Assembly (NCBI GenBank): GCA_003254925.1 | Contig: QANZ01053606.1 | Coordinates: 62,001 to 126,000, forward strand | Direction of reading: 5' to 3' | From: Chamaecrista fasciculata | Taxonomy: Eukaryota > Streptophyta > Magnoliopsida > Fabales > Fabaceae | DNA: 64,000 bases | Part shown: piece after piece, positions 1-12,213 of the stretch | How positions within the stretch are numbered: the stretch's first letter is position 1 | Layout of the letters: each line of letters opens with the position of its first letter | The notes under the pieces: model-generated | Told to the model about the DNA's origin: nothing | Database searches by the model: none | What the model saw: only the letters and a program-made list of their open reading frames with translations | Program-made: the position numbers and the translations under genes

Positions 1-1630
1 AGTCCTTGAAATTATACCAACTCAATAATTCAATACTTGAGTCATCAAAATATATAATTTTTGATATATTGGTATTCCTTCCTCTATTTTTTCAATTATA
101 TTAATAATATTTTTTAGCGTCAAATTTTAAAATAAAATAATTCAGTCAATGTTATTTACATTTTAATCCATGAGATAAAATATATAATCAAGACTTCAAA
201 AAATGGCTCTATTTACATTTTGAGAATGTGCCAAGTGTGGATAACGACTCTATTTTTTGTTGAACATAGCATAAGCTTTACTGTGTAGCTGAGTGATGTT
301 TGAGTAACGAAAAAATGGAAAAGGCATAGGTTCGAATCTTAGAGGGATTTTGCAAATAATATTTTTTTTTGTTCACATGTCACATCTTGTTATTTTGTAT
401 AATTTATTGTCTACTATTGTGACGTGAGTAATATTTTTTGTTGTCTCATTCGACAATAAAAATTACAATTCAGTCCAACTTATTAATAATATTTTTTCAG
501 TATAATCAGCTCTAAAAAATATACATTATGGTCCCTCCTGCAGTATATATGAGTAATATTTCTGATGGTGTAAAAATTTATAAGCATATTTCAAAAGGAA
601 AAAACTTATATCAAGTTCCTTATATCCTTGCTATCAAGTTCATCCAATCACAAGTTTTAATTACATTTTCTCTCTTCAATGATTGGTCATGCAAAAAGTG
701 GTGTTTAATATTCTCTCTCGATCATGATTGGTCATGTATAAAATTTTTGCCACGTGTCAAATGTCAATTAGAGAACTTGATAGCAAGAATATAAGAAACT
801 TGATATAAGTTTTGCCCATTTCAAAAACAGTAATGAGGAAAAATATATAATTATTCCTTACTTAGTTACAGTTTGGTCCCTACTATAACACATATACGAG
901 TATTTTTTTGTGGTGAAAAAATAAAAAAAATCAATATAAAACAAAAATTATAATTCTTAAATCTCAAAATTTTCCAGTTTGGTCACTCTTCCCATATATA
1001 TATGGATAATATTTTTTGTACTATACACTATTGAGAAAAAATGTATAATTCATATAAAAAAAATATACATATTGGTCCATCATTCAGTATATATATGGCT
1101 AATATTTTTGGTTCCGCAACTACTGAAGAACAAAATTTAAAAAAATACATAATTCATACCCCAGAAAATATATATTTTGGTCCCTCCTCTATTATATACA
1201 TGAGTAATATTTTTTGTAGTATCAAAGTTTTAAAATAAAATTAAAAGACAGTAAACAGGAAAAATATATAATCTAGTCCCAAAAAATTTACAATTCAGTA
1301 CTCAAAAATTACATTTTGGTCCCACATTCACACATTCATCCTCCTTTACCATACCACTCCAAAAATCTTCTTTATTAACTTCTCCTTTAACACAAATTTC
1401 GAGACAATCATTACATCATAAAAAAACACTCATTTATTCTCCTTTATTTTTACCATTTTTACCCTTATACAAATTTAAAATACCAATACAATTATTTCAA
1501 CCCACCACAATCATTAGATACCCTTTAAAATAATTTTACATCATAATTTCTCCTTTATCTCTCATTTTCCCAAACAACATTTACTAAAAACCTCCTTTAA
1601 CTTAACTTCTCGATCCAAACATACCTTAAG
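1..1630 (-). mobile_element. PIF/Harbinger-like composite element (left-truncated by window)
   Basis: The first 1.6 kb is the reverse complement of the element at 17926-19706. Bases 1-150 match the reverse complement of about 19010-19160, and 1330-1625 match the reverse complement of the left arm 17926-18320. It ends in CCAAACATACC followed by TTA, close to the other copy's terminus CCAAACACACCC. Bases 500-1250 hold a tandem unit of roughly 105 bp (a 'ggtccctcc...tatata...gtaatatttttt' motif near 531, 890, 975, 1075 and 1180). Small open frames here are not genes. The far end lies left of the window. Confidence 0.6.
597..817. mobile_element. 221-bp MULE-type MITE
   Basis: Terminal inverted repeats of about 40 bp run from ggaaaaaacttatatc at the left to gatataagttttgccc at the right. 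The element is flanked by a perfect 9-bp duplication ATTTCAAAA (588-596 and 818-826), as expected of Mutator-like insertion. A 221-bp relative is at 53104-53324 and a partial one near 38500-38650. It is nested inside the Harbinger-like composite. Confidence 0.8.
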
Positions 1631-4060
1631 TCTTAAGATTGCAGATGCATTCATTATATATATACACATTAACCAAATCTGAATGTCACTTTAATTTGCT
1701 ATTTCTAAATGGAAAATCTATAACCCATCTAGTAGCACCACAAGTGAAGTGACCAAAAGTTAACTTGTTTGATGTTTCTTTCTTACATCTGTGAATTTGG
1801 CACCAAGACACAAATGAATCAAAAGAAGTTTACAATACAAAAAACTAGAGCCAAAAGGATAAAGTTGATACGAATATAAGTCCTTAGGAGAACCACACCT
1901 TAAAAATTAGTTATTGAGGTTGGAGAGCCCAAGATCTTATAATGTGTTTTACACTCAACAACATCTCCAACTTGTTACAAAGATTGTCTACGTTGTTTTC
2001 ACTTCCATATGAATACAATTCCTAAAGAACCAGTCACTGAAATTACTCAAAAGCTGGGACATTCTACTCATGTACTAGGCAAGGTTTCTCAGGTAACACT
2101 TTGGTTCATCAAGTAGAAAAATATATCATTGTTATCATGTTTTTTAATCACAAATTTCTTAAATTTGTCATCAGCTTCCAATCAATTTGAACGCGAAACT
2201 GGGTGATCAATGACAATGGAATAGAATGGTATGATCAGAAAGCTAAAATGATTCTTATACTTGGACCACCATAATCAAAATAGAAACAAAAGGAACACTC
2301 AAGTGTTGGACTCCTTTCGCCTTTTCACAAATAAAAAAAAGATAAAGTGATAATATATATATCAGGCTTACATGAAGTCTTAATCGTTGCTTTGCCAAAT
2401 TCAATTTCTAAGCCACTCAAACAAGCGGGGATAAGAAAAGAAAATGAAAGCATATCATTATCAATGTTATTTTCAATATAATTAATGATGGATGATATAT
2501 ACAGTGATTTGTACTCTCTTTCTAATCTTCTTACGGTAGTAGACAAGCTGAAGCTAAAGCATTTGTTATTTTGCATCTATGTTTGTCCGATATGATATGT
2601 TCATTAATTGATGGCCATAAAGATGATTGTTCAAAAACTGAAAGTGATTAATATATATTCTGAAATCTAAATTAACTTCAACTCTAATATAATGATCCAG
2701 AGTAAAGCTCTTTCAATGCTTATTCCCAATCCTGAACACAAAAAGCAGGAGAACTTGAGATCTTTTTACAAAATTCCACAAATAAATAGTGAATAGAAAC
2801 TAATCATAGGTACAAGTACATGATGTAAAGGTAGGTAATAAGCAAACAAAGGAATAAAACAAGGTGCTAATTAAAGCAAGGGGATTTGGAGTTTGATCTT
2901 ACCTTATACCCTTTGTCATTTTGGCTTTTGCTAAAACTTAAGCAAGATACTCCACTAATTATCAAAGATTTTGGCCCCACTAATAGCAGTTTAGAGGGAG
3001 CTTAACTTTTCTAGCTTACTGCTTTGAATGAATGACAACTCTGAATTTAGTGAGAATTGAGATGAATGAAATGAGCTTATGAAAAGTTGAAAAAACAAAA
3101 CTCAAAATTTTAGTTCAGTCATCAAACTATAGAATGACTTCTATTTTTGTGCTAAAAGTATTTTCTATTTCATTGTGGTCCTCAAACTTTTACTATTGTT
3201 CTACCATTGGTGTTGAAGCTAACTCTGTCACGTTTTTTTTCTTCAAGTGTGATGTGTAAGAGTACACCTTAATTCTTTTTAATTTTTTATTTCTCTCTCT
3301 TTATTCTTCCTCTCGGTCACCTTCACAATCACCCCTAACTACATTGAAACCATCTCTCCAATCCCTCAAATTGCCCACCACAGCAATAAAACCAGAAAAA
3401 TAAGACTAAATTGAAATTCACCGTATAATTTAAAGACCAAAATAAAATTTTGGACTAAAAAATCTCAGTGGGACACTTTTATAAATTCCACTTTTGGAAA
3501 GGTGGGGTGGGTCCCTAATGCTGACGCAATCAATATTAAAATAAGAAAAGGTAAAGTGTTGATGTCTGAGTGTCTGACTCACCATGAGGCCAAAGAAGCT
3601 TGTTGGTAATGGCAGCTCCAAGAAAGCACAAATTCTCGCTGTTATACTTTGACTACCTTACTGATCTCTTCATTTTCATCATCACTTTTCAAATTATTTA
3701 GGCCTAAACAAAACAGGGGAGTCACAGAGAAATATAGTGTGCATTGGGTTCGGAGTATTCAATGTTGAAAACATCCTTTTGATTTCAAAACTGAGCTGTA
3801 CTTTGAAGAAATTTAAGGCACACCCTCCTCTTTCTTCAATTCAATAGGAATAGGAATTTGTTAAGAAATGGAAAGAACCTAAAAAAAATTTAAACTTGAG
3901 GAGGGAAGTAGTGAACTTTGTACGTGTGAACTGATTTTAGAGTGGTGGGCCATTTGCTTTGGAATTTTAGGTGTACTTTTGAGCCAAGCAATCTATCTAT
4001 CTATCTCAAAACTTTCGGCGTATCATGTATCTTCTCTTGGACTATTGGATCCCTTCATAT
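1631..4060. other. Intergenic region upstream of the NAC gene
   Basis: AT-rich DNA with no supportable gene. Around 3110-3480 there are paired phrases of the 'caaactatagaatgacttc' and 'gaccaaaataaaattttgg' kind, typical of decayed MULE-like MITEs. The 63- to 119-residue open frames in this interval have no recognisable domain and are taken as chance. The last few hundred bases probably contain the NAC promoter. Confidence 0.4.
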
Positions 4061-4062
4061 AT

Positions 4063-4083
4063 GTATATATATATATATATATA
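4063..4083 (+). promoter_or_regulatory. Probable TATA region of the NAC gene
   Basis: A run of alternating TA ends in TATATAAGTGATCCC. It is followed by a pyrimidine-rich stretch (CTCTGCTTCTACTCTACACTC) typical of plant transcription starts and 5' leaders. The start codon is about 450 bases downstream, so the leader would be long and may be spliced. It could instead be an ordinary AT microsatellite. Confidence 0.4.
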
Positions 4084-4534
4084 AGTGATCCCTCTGCTTC
4101 TACTCTACACTCTCACTCTCTTCTCTTCCTTAATTTCTATAACCTCTTTCTCTTTCCAGAGTCTTGTCATTACATAGTTTCATTCATTCTTGATCTTTGT
4201 GTTCCAAACTTTGAGGGGAAATTAAGGAGGGTTAGGTTAGATAGAAGGCATAATAAGAGAGACCTCAAATATCTTTTAAAAGACCATGATTCTGACATAC
4301 AAGGGATGCACTCTTTGGAAGTGTTGCTTGAGTCTTGACAAAAAGCATACAGCAGAGAAAAAAAGCTTATATTTTTGGATCTTCCAGGTTTTTAATAGAT
4401 ATTATTCTCTGGGTACTTAGCAGCTGAATTTGTTTGTACCTTGTACTTGCTTTTTGTTTTGTTGAGTTTGAAATAGGAAGATTGTAGAGCTTAATTCTTC
4501 CTGTATAGCTTTGGTTCTTTCTGAGGCTCTCTCA

Positions 4535-6842
4535 ATGGCATCAGCATCACTTCCACCAGGTTTTCGTTTCCACCCAACAGATGAAGAACTGATAGGATAC
4601 TATCTGAAAAGAAAAGTACAAGGGCTTCAAATTGAGCTTGAAGTCATCCCTGTCATTGATTTTTACAAATTTGATCCTTGGGAGTTGCCTGGTAATCTCC
4701 AATTTCACACCTTGATCATTCATTAGCCAATTTAGTAATAGCAAAATCATACTATATAATATACTTTTTACGTGTGAAAAAAGTAATTTTTCTAAACGGA
4801 AAATCTTAAAATTACACTGTACTACACTCTAAAGTACTCAGAAGATCTCAACTGGTAATTTTCTTACATGAACAAATGATGTTTTCTTTGTTAAACTTGG
4901 GAAAAAGCAAGCAGTGCATTATTCATTATTCTAACAAATAATAATACTGTCAAGTACTCAAGTGTGTGTGTGTGACTTGTGAAATGTGAAATGCAGAGAA
5001 ATCTTTCCTTCCAAAACGAGATTTGGAGTGGTTTTTCTTCTGTCCACGAGACCGAAAGTACCCGAATGGATCAAGAACAAATAGAGCAACCAAAGCTGGA
5101 TACTGGAAAGCCACTGGAAAAGACAAGAAGGTTGTTTGTCACTCTGTGAGTGGCTATAGGAAGACCCTTGTCTTCTATCGTGGAAGGGCTCCTTTAGGGG
5201 ATCGAACTGACTGGGTCATGCATGAGTATCGCCTTTCTGATGATCTTCCTCAACCATCACCAAGTTTTCAGGTAAACTTCAAACCTCAAAGTTCAAAGTT
5301 TTAACTTGCAAATTGCAATATATACTTCAAAAACTGTTTAGTTGGCTCTAGCAATAAAGACTAGTCTCTCATGAATTCAAGTTTGAATCTCTACCCGGAA
5401 GACATGCTTACATTTAGTGGTCTTATTTGTATAATTCATTTTTCATTTTGGTCTAAGATGTTTTAAAATTTTCAATTTAGTCCATTAAGTATGCAACTTA
5501 TGTCAAATTGGTCCTACCACCAATATTTATTTTGCTCCAAGATGTTTTAAAAATGTTATTTTGGTCTATTATGCAACTTGTGGGCCAACTAAAAAAGAGA
5601 AAAATGACACATCAGAGTATCACGTCATTTTTAACGAAGAAAATTAACAGATATTGATGGCATGACCAATTTGAAACAAGTTTCATACTTAATGGACCAA
5701 AATGAAAATTTTATAAGATCTTGGACAGAAATGAAATAACCTATACAAATAGAACCAATTTAAGCATTCCACCAGAAAATTATCTAGTTATATCATGATG
5801 ATATGATGCTCTATCATGTTCATGATGTGTTTCAGTACTAGATAGGCACTTAATAGTCAATTAGTCACATTAGGTTCATGTTATGCCATGTCCATTCATC
5901 TCAATGCAATACAATAAGCAGTGAGACTGAAGCAGGTATCTGGAAAATTGTAGGGTGCTTTTGCTTTGTGCAGAGTCACAAAAAGGAATGAGAAACCAAA
6001 TGGTTCACAGGGAGAAGAAGAGAAGGATAAGAAAGCCAATGGGATTAATGGAGAAGCCTCAATGAGGATCTCTGGTGATTTGTCATCATCTCAAGCAAGC
6101 CCTATCACTTCTCCAATATACCATGTGGCTTCAACCACAGCAGAGCTTGACCAAGCTGATTCCATGGAGTTCAACCCTTCACATTTCATTGTCTCCCCTG
6201 ATCTCATTCTTGATTCTTCAAAGGTGTTCCCTTTTCTAAGAGAAAATTGAAGAAAACTTGACAGATAAAGTGAACTCTCAATTCAGTTCTTCAAATATTA
6301 TTACTATCACTTTAGTCCTTCACGGATAGAATTTCTTTCAAAGCTACCCTTCTACCTAAATTCTTTTCGGGTGTTAAGGACTAAATTAACAAAATATTAC
6401 TTTTATACTTTGGGTATAAGGGTGACATTGAAAGGAATGTCATCTTTTGGGGACTAATTTGACAGTAATAATATTTGAATGATTAAATTGCAAGTTTCCC
6501 TATCTATAAAAGATCAAAATATAAACTTTCTCTTTTTGAGTTCTACCTTTAACTTGTTTTCACCTCCAATTGCAGGACTACACTCAAGTACAAGATGATT
6601 TGTGTGGATACTTTGCACAGTATGACTTATCAAGTTCAATGAATCCATGGCAGTCATTTGAGCACACAGAAATTTCATCATCTCCATCATACTCAAATTT
6701 AAATGGAGAAACTGAACTTGCTGAAGATCTCAGTAGAATTGGCTCCATGTCAGGGAATTTCATGGACTTCTATAGAAATGAGGATGTAACTTATGAAAGT
6801 TTTGATCAGATCAATTCATTCGGATACCAAAAACCTTTCTGA
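4535..6842 (+). CDS. NAC domain transcription factor (NAC071/NAC096-like)
   Basis: Four exons: 4535-4691, 4997-5271, 5954-6223 and 6576-6842. Introns are GT/AG and the frame is kept, giving about 322 residues. The start is the ATG giving [20 protein letters not shown]; this is NAC subdomain A. Further signatures are [43 protein letters not shown] (DNA-binding region), [20 protein letters not shown] and ALCRVTKRN, so all subdomains A-E are present in residues 6-160. The rest is a serine- and acid-rich activation tail. NAC proteins are nuclear, dimeric, DNA-binding regulators. The sequence recalls the NAC071/NAC096 group (wound tissue reunion, stress), by memory only. The short first exon, then two more exons over the domain, is the usual NAC layout. 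Introns 2 and 3 each carry a MITE-like inverted repeat. A polyadenylation-type AATAAA is at 7002. The gene looks intact. Confidence 0.93.
5419..5756. mobile_element. MITE in intron 2 of the NAC gene
   Basis: Inverted ends GGTCTTATTTGTATA (left) and TATACAAATAGAACC (right), with internal mirrored phrases such as 'tggtctaagatgtttt' and 'aagatcttggacaga'. There is no clean target duplication, so the element is old. It adds about 340 bp to the intron without touching the splice sites. Confidence 0.6.
6283..6487. repeat. Imperfect inverted repeat in intron 3 of the NAC gene
   Basis: TCTTCAAATATTATTACTAT on the left mirrors 'agtaataatatttgaatga' on the right, and 'actttagtcc' mirrors 'ggactaattt'. 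This looks like a small decayed MITE. Confidence 0.45.
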
Positions 6843-7329
6843 AAAGAAAAGAAAATTTGCCTATCCTTTCTTGCAATGCAGGGTCCAATTCTTTTGTTTG
6901 TGGGACTAGGTAGCTGGTGTGTCATTAGAAGGGGAATCTCTCATCTCTAAGACAACGCCTTTTAATGTATGTCTTTGGAGTTAGTTTAAGTGCCTTCATA
7001 AAATAAAGCTCTGTATAATGAAGGAATACTTCATACAGATATTGTAGCCTCTTCTATTTCATGAGTAAATTATCAATTTATCCCTCGAATTATGTTGACA
7101 ATTTGACATTATTATTTTAGTCTTTAAATCTTTTTTAAATATTAAATTTAATCCTCAAACATTTATGACTCGTTTAGACTAAATTGTACATTGTTAAATA
7201 TTGTTAAATTTTAATTTTTTTCATAGTCCAGACATTATAGGATTCCTGCTTCTATTTTAAGTCACCACTCACCACCAGAGCCGTCGTAGTACATAATCCG
7301 TATCTCTTTAAAAATAAAAGCTAATTTGA

Positions 7330-7860
7330 ATGAAGTTTACTTTTGGTCCGTGCAAAAAGTCGGACCGGCCATTAACCAGGTGGAAGACTCGGGTCACTGG
7401 TTCAATGGTTCAACCGTTGGGTCACTGATTCAACCGGTTGAGTCGGTTTACTTAAAAAAATACATTTTCAAATATACATATTCATTAAATACACATTGAT
7501 ATCTTACAATAATTTAAATATAAAGTAAAAATTAAACACTTTAGTACCCTTTGGAGCTATTTTGAAATTTTAACCATAATAAGTTTTGTAAAAATTACAT
7601 ATTGACCCCAATTTTTTTTAATTTTCATTTTAGTCCCTAGATAATATGTTTTCAGGGACTAATTTGTAATTTTTTGAAAATTTTTTGGGGTCAATATGTA
7701 ATTTTGCAAACTTTACCGGGTCAAACCGGTTCACGGTTCACCGGTGACTGGCCGAGTCAACTGCATAAACGGTATTTTGGTTTTTCCAGACCGGTCTGGT
7801 GTCCGATTCATCGGTTGAACCGCCCGGTCCCGTCCGGTTTTTTATACTCTGCTTTTGGAG
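7330..7860. mobile_element. Decayed hAT-like element rich in ACCGG motifs
   Basis: The left part (gtcggaccggcc, ggttcaaccg, gactcgggtcactgg) and the right part (accgggtcaaaccggtt, gaaccgcccggtcccg) are mirrored and resemble the ends of the element at 40413-41229. No convincing target duplication was found. Between them are about 200 bp of AT-rich sequence with mirrored 'tcaatatgtaatttt' phrases. The 101-residue open frame at the right end is part of the repeat. Confidence 0.4.
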
Positions 7861-7869
7861 TTGACAAAA

Positions 7870-8800
7870 CATTACATTGTGCAGTTGCTTTGAGAAGCAT
7901 CCAATTATCTTTCTGGTTGTTAATTCTTTTTTGCTTCAGTGTGGATGATTTGGTTTTGATGACTTTTTTAAAGGGTTAACTTATATTCATTAGAAGCTTT
8001 ACGGAATAAACTATACTATTTCAGTGCACACGGCACAAAATATCTCCGCAGCATTGAAGCTAAGGTTACTTTCAACTAGTATGCTTACTGAAACAAAACT
8101 TACATTTCCAGAACTTTCACAATGCAACAACACTACTATACTATCCTATCCTATCATGTCTCCCCACATTATTATGAGGCTAAAAATATAGAGAAAACTT
8201 ATTTTTTATCCTAAATTTATCTTAAAATTGTGATTTAATTAATCACATTCGAACTAGTTATGACCATATTTAGCAGCTTAGTATCAAAATGAAATTAATT
8301 GGCAACATTTAGGACTAATCTGGACATTTTAAAACATTTAAGACCAAAATAAACTTAATGGCATACATTTAAGACTAATTTGAGCATTTGACCAAAAATT
8401 TAATTTGAGATTTGACCAAAAATTTAAGAATCAAAAAGTAAGTATAGTTTTAATATATAGGTATTATTATTATTAAATCATAATTTTGAAATAAATTTAA
8501 GGACTAAAAAAAATATTTTCGCAAAAGTATAAATATGTATCTTTTTTCCACACCCACCAAGGTGGTGGTGGGTTTGAGTGGTAAATTTCATCAACAATGC
8601 TCCACTAACAGAGTTGACAAATGAGTGAAAAACAGGAAATCATACTCAAACACAGAAGTTGGTTGGTAGACATTGCTACTTTATACAAATATAATACTTG
8701 CAGGTCAATACTCAATCCATTACTAGAAGTGGAAGATCAGAAAATGGGAATAAAGGCATTATTAGTATTATTCAGTATGTACCTCACACCACTTATGCAG
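7870..8800. other. Intergenic, with a MITE relic
   Basis: No gene is seen. About 8160-8540 contains 'gaccaaaat... acatttaggactaat... gcatttgacc' phrases like the MITE family at 27597-28098, much decayed. Confidence 0.35.
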
Positions 8801-8804
8801 AGTT

Positions 8805-9593
8805 CTAATACAATCTTGCAATCTGGGGACTACAAAAAACTTGAACTTCTTCAATGGTAGCCCTAGACTCATCACCAAAGATAGAATCTTTGCCATCTTC
8901 CCTCTTTGCATAAGACAACCCTAATCTAGACTTGGCTTGCCTTAAATCACCAACCCCAGAATTAGTGTCAGGCCCAGCAAAGCCACCCATAACTGGTGCC
9001 AATGGGGGCCCAATAAGAAGCCCATCGGCCCCAAATTGTGGGCCCCCACGAGCATAATCGAATAGAGCAGCACCACTTCCACCAATTTTGGGCAAAACAA
9101 TGGGAAAATCAGCTTCAAGATGAGGCCAATAGAATAAGAAGGCATCAAAAGTATCGTAGTAATCATCAGTGCTTCTGTAGCCTTCAGGATTGAAAGCTCC
9201 AAACTTGAAGGACTTGTTTTTTGTGTAGCCTATGATCACACATGGTCCCTTGAAATCACTGCAATCATGGAAATTAGTGGCACTGAATCCATCAATGGTG
9301 GCCTTGTAGCAGCATTTGAGTTCCCTTCCTGTGGATTTTGATTTTCACTATTATTTGTTAGGATTTGTCCAGAAAGTTTCAAACTTTATGAGAGAGAGAG
9401 AGAGAATACCCTTCAAGAATGTTTTGTCAAGCAGAGAAATTGGGAAGGTGAGATCAGTGTCATGGTACTTTATTCTGTTGTCATCAACTTTGTTTCTGCT
9501 TCCAATGTTCCAATTGAAGAAGCTGTGAGGGATGAAGATGTTTCTCTTCGATGCTTGAGGTAATACCGCACAATTTGAGATGCAAGAAGCCAT
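8805..9593 (-). CDS. TLDc-domain protein (plant At1g32520-like)
   Basis: Minus-strand gene with two exons, 9410-9593 and 8805-9328, separated by an 81-bp GT/AG intron (9329-9409). It encodes about 235 residues; an upstream in-frame ATG at 9617 would add eight. The junction reads [25 protein letters not shown], the usual opening of a TLDc domain. It is followed by [49 protein letters not shown] and [19 protein letters not shown] at the C-terminus, where TLDc domains place their last strands. TLDc proteins are linked to oxidative-stress protection and, in animals and yeast, to V-ATPase binding; the role of this small plant form is not established. I recognise the protein as like Arabidopsis At1g32520 from memory. 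No frame damage is seen. Confidence 0.88.
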
Positions 9594-9639
9594 CCCCAAG
9601 ATGACCCAACTAAGCACTTTTCAATATCCATCCATCTCC

Positions 9640-11412
9640 AAATAAAAGATATCTATTTATTATTCTTATCCTAATAAAGATTCTCACTTTCCATCCTCTG
9701 ATTCTGATCCTCAGTTGCACATAAAATATCTCCTTCAAGCTTCAAGACAACATTATAAGCCAGATAGGCAGGTTTCGGGTTCGAACCTAGCAGTGAGATT
9801 TGCTAACTGTTTGTTTTTCTATATATATATATTTGAATTAAAATACATAAAGTTGAACTTTAATTATTGGGTAAAATAAAAATTTAATTTTGAAAATTGA
9901 CATTTTTTAAAAAAATTTAATCGTGTAAAAAAATTATTAAAATTTTCATTCAAGAAAATTATTTTTTAATAATTTTATGATTATTATTATATCTTTTATT
10001 GATTTGAAATTAAAATTAAATATTATTAAAATAATTAAAAAAAATTAAATTTTCTTTCTTTTAACAAAAAAATTTATTTACATAAAAACCAAATTCAAAG
10101 AGTAGTATCGCGTCGCTTTTAAAATTTTAATGAATTTACACACTGAAATTTAAGGAAATTTTATACATTTTAACTTAATTTCTTTATGCCATGTCATTCT
10201 AATTCTTACTTGTAAAATTTTATATCATATGGCATTTTACTATTATCTAGGAAAAACTTGTAAGTACTTTGGCCCATCACACTAAAAAATATACAGATAA
10301 ATTTTATCCGGGCGCAATCACGATATTTTTCCATACATCAAGTTATTGTAGGATACTCGAGGTGAAGTAACAAATTATACCTACAAAAGTTTGGTAGAAT
10401 AGTAAGCGAGCTTGAGGGACCTAAGTTCGAGCCCTGGAATCGTCATTGTTGGAAAGACTTTAACTGTCTGTTTCTGACTCGAATAAGATTAATCTTTGCC
10501 TAAATTGTTACACAGATAAGTGAAGGATACCTATCGTTTCTACTTAAAAAAAAGTAACAAATCATTATTATAACGTTTAGCACTATTCTGTAATCTGTAC
10601 AGCTTTAGCAAATGAGTTAATTTCTTGCTACAACTTATACTTCAACCCTTGCAATGATCCAATCGAGAGATCCTAATTAAGTAAATCCTATCCACTATTA
10701 CCTACATGTTCTCGTTTGCTCAAAGGTCAATAAATATACATAAATCCCCAATCATGTACATCCAAGTTCTTTTGTCTCCCATGAAGATGGAGAATAGAAA
10801 CAAAATGAATGGAAAGAGGCTCCTCTATGCCAACCTTGTGGCTTTTATTCATCTGTATAAACTGGGGAAATGAAAGTTGTTTCCTTTTTCCCATTGAAGA
10901 CATTCCCAAAAGCTGATTTGCAGTTTCTGATTCTTAGGCTCATACCAAATTGCATTTTGCTTTTCTCAATTCTAGGTAAAGCTCTAATAGTAGCCGATTG
11001 CCATTAACTTCAGAGATTTCCTCTTTGTGTATATATATGTATGCCTTTATGCTTTGCAAGGCTTGGAGCAACACTAAACAAAAATCTGTAATCACAGAAA
11101 TATAGAGCCCACAGCAGATTGGAGATATCAGATACTTCCCTGATGATATCACGCTAAACAAAGCTTTAATTTAAAACTCTAGTTCGTTTATATAAAGCTG
11201 GAAAGTCAAAATTTATGTCCATAAATAATAAGATATCCCTTTTTAAATATACAAATACACATCACTATATTATTGTCCATGTATGTAATGCATATAACTA
11301 TTTAAATCTCTGTATGTTCCAGAAACCCCAATGAAGGATGACGTGACACAATATAAGGGATCAAAAGCACACTGCAAAAGATTTTAAAAAATGCATTATG
11401 TATATTAATGAG
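9640..11412. other. Intergenic, AT-rich, with tRNA-like SINE traces
   Basis: No protein gene can be supported. Two spots carry tRNA-promoter-like B-box phrases: 'ggtttcgggttcgaacctagc' near 9770 and 'ctaagttcgagccctgg' near 10420, the latter after an A-box-like 'tagtaagcgagctt'. They may be SINE fragments. The remainder is low-complexity AT sequence. Confidence 0.35.
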
Positions 11413-12205
11413 TAGGGGTGTTCAAAACCGAACTAAACCGATCGATGAGCGGTTTGGTTTGGTTTGAACGTCGCACAAACCGAACCAAACCGCCAAACCG
11501 CTAAAACTCTTATTTACTTATATATATACACATACCTCATATTCTCATTAGGTAACTCATACTTTATTTATTTTTTTGGCCTTGTCATACTCTATTATTC
11601 ATACATACAATATTCAACATTGAAAATATATTTACATGTTTGAAAATATTTGCACCTTCATATAAATATATATATATGTAAGTTAAAAGTTGTTATATAC
11701 TAATGATTTTTGCTAAAAAAGTAGAAAACCATTTTGTTGTTTATAACAGAATGAGAATATTATTACATTATATATAACATATTATAATGCGCCATGAGTG
11801 ATTATACATCTTACTATTATATAAAATTGTGTTAGTTTATACAATATAAAACATACCATATTTGAAGAACTTATTGTGATATTAAGTTAGAGGAAGAAAT
11901 ATATATTAGTAAACTACAATTTTAATTTCAATTAATTATTTATAAAAAATCTTCTATACTATATATAGGGATAATATTTATTTTCTTATTAGTGTTTTAG
12001 TAAGTTATGAGAATAACTGTATATTTTTTTTATTAGTATATTAGTGACAAAATTAACAATAAATTACCTTCAAACCGCTCAAACCGAACCGCCCAAACCG
12101 CTTTTTATTGGTTTGGTTTGGTTTGGTTTGATGAATGAAATTTAATCATTGGTTTGGTTTGAAAAATCCTTTCAAACCGCCCAAACCGCCCGACGAACAC
12201 CCCTA
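11413..12205. mobile_element. Non-autonomous hAT element, 793 bp
   Basis: Terminal inverted repeat TAGGGGTGTTC at the left and GAACACCCCTA at the right, flanked by a perfect 8-bp duplication TTAATGAG (11405-11412 and 12206-12213), which is diagnostic for hAT. Subterminal arrays of AAACCG/CGGTTT repeats (11425-11510 and 12070-12195) resemble transposase-binding sites. The AT-rich core has no transposase. Confidence 0.88.
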
Positions 12206-12213
12206 TTAATGAG

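Noticed and set aside
3979..4338. 119-residue frame upstream of the NAC gene as a gene
   Set aside because: It spans the presumed TATA region and leader and has no domain; part of it may be an upstream ORF but there is no support.
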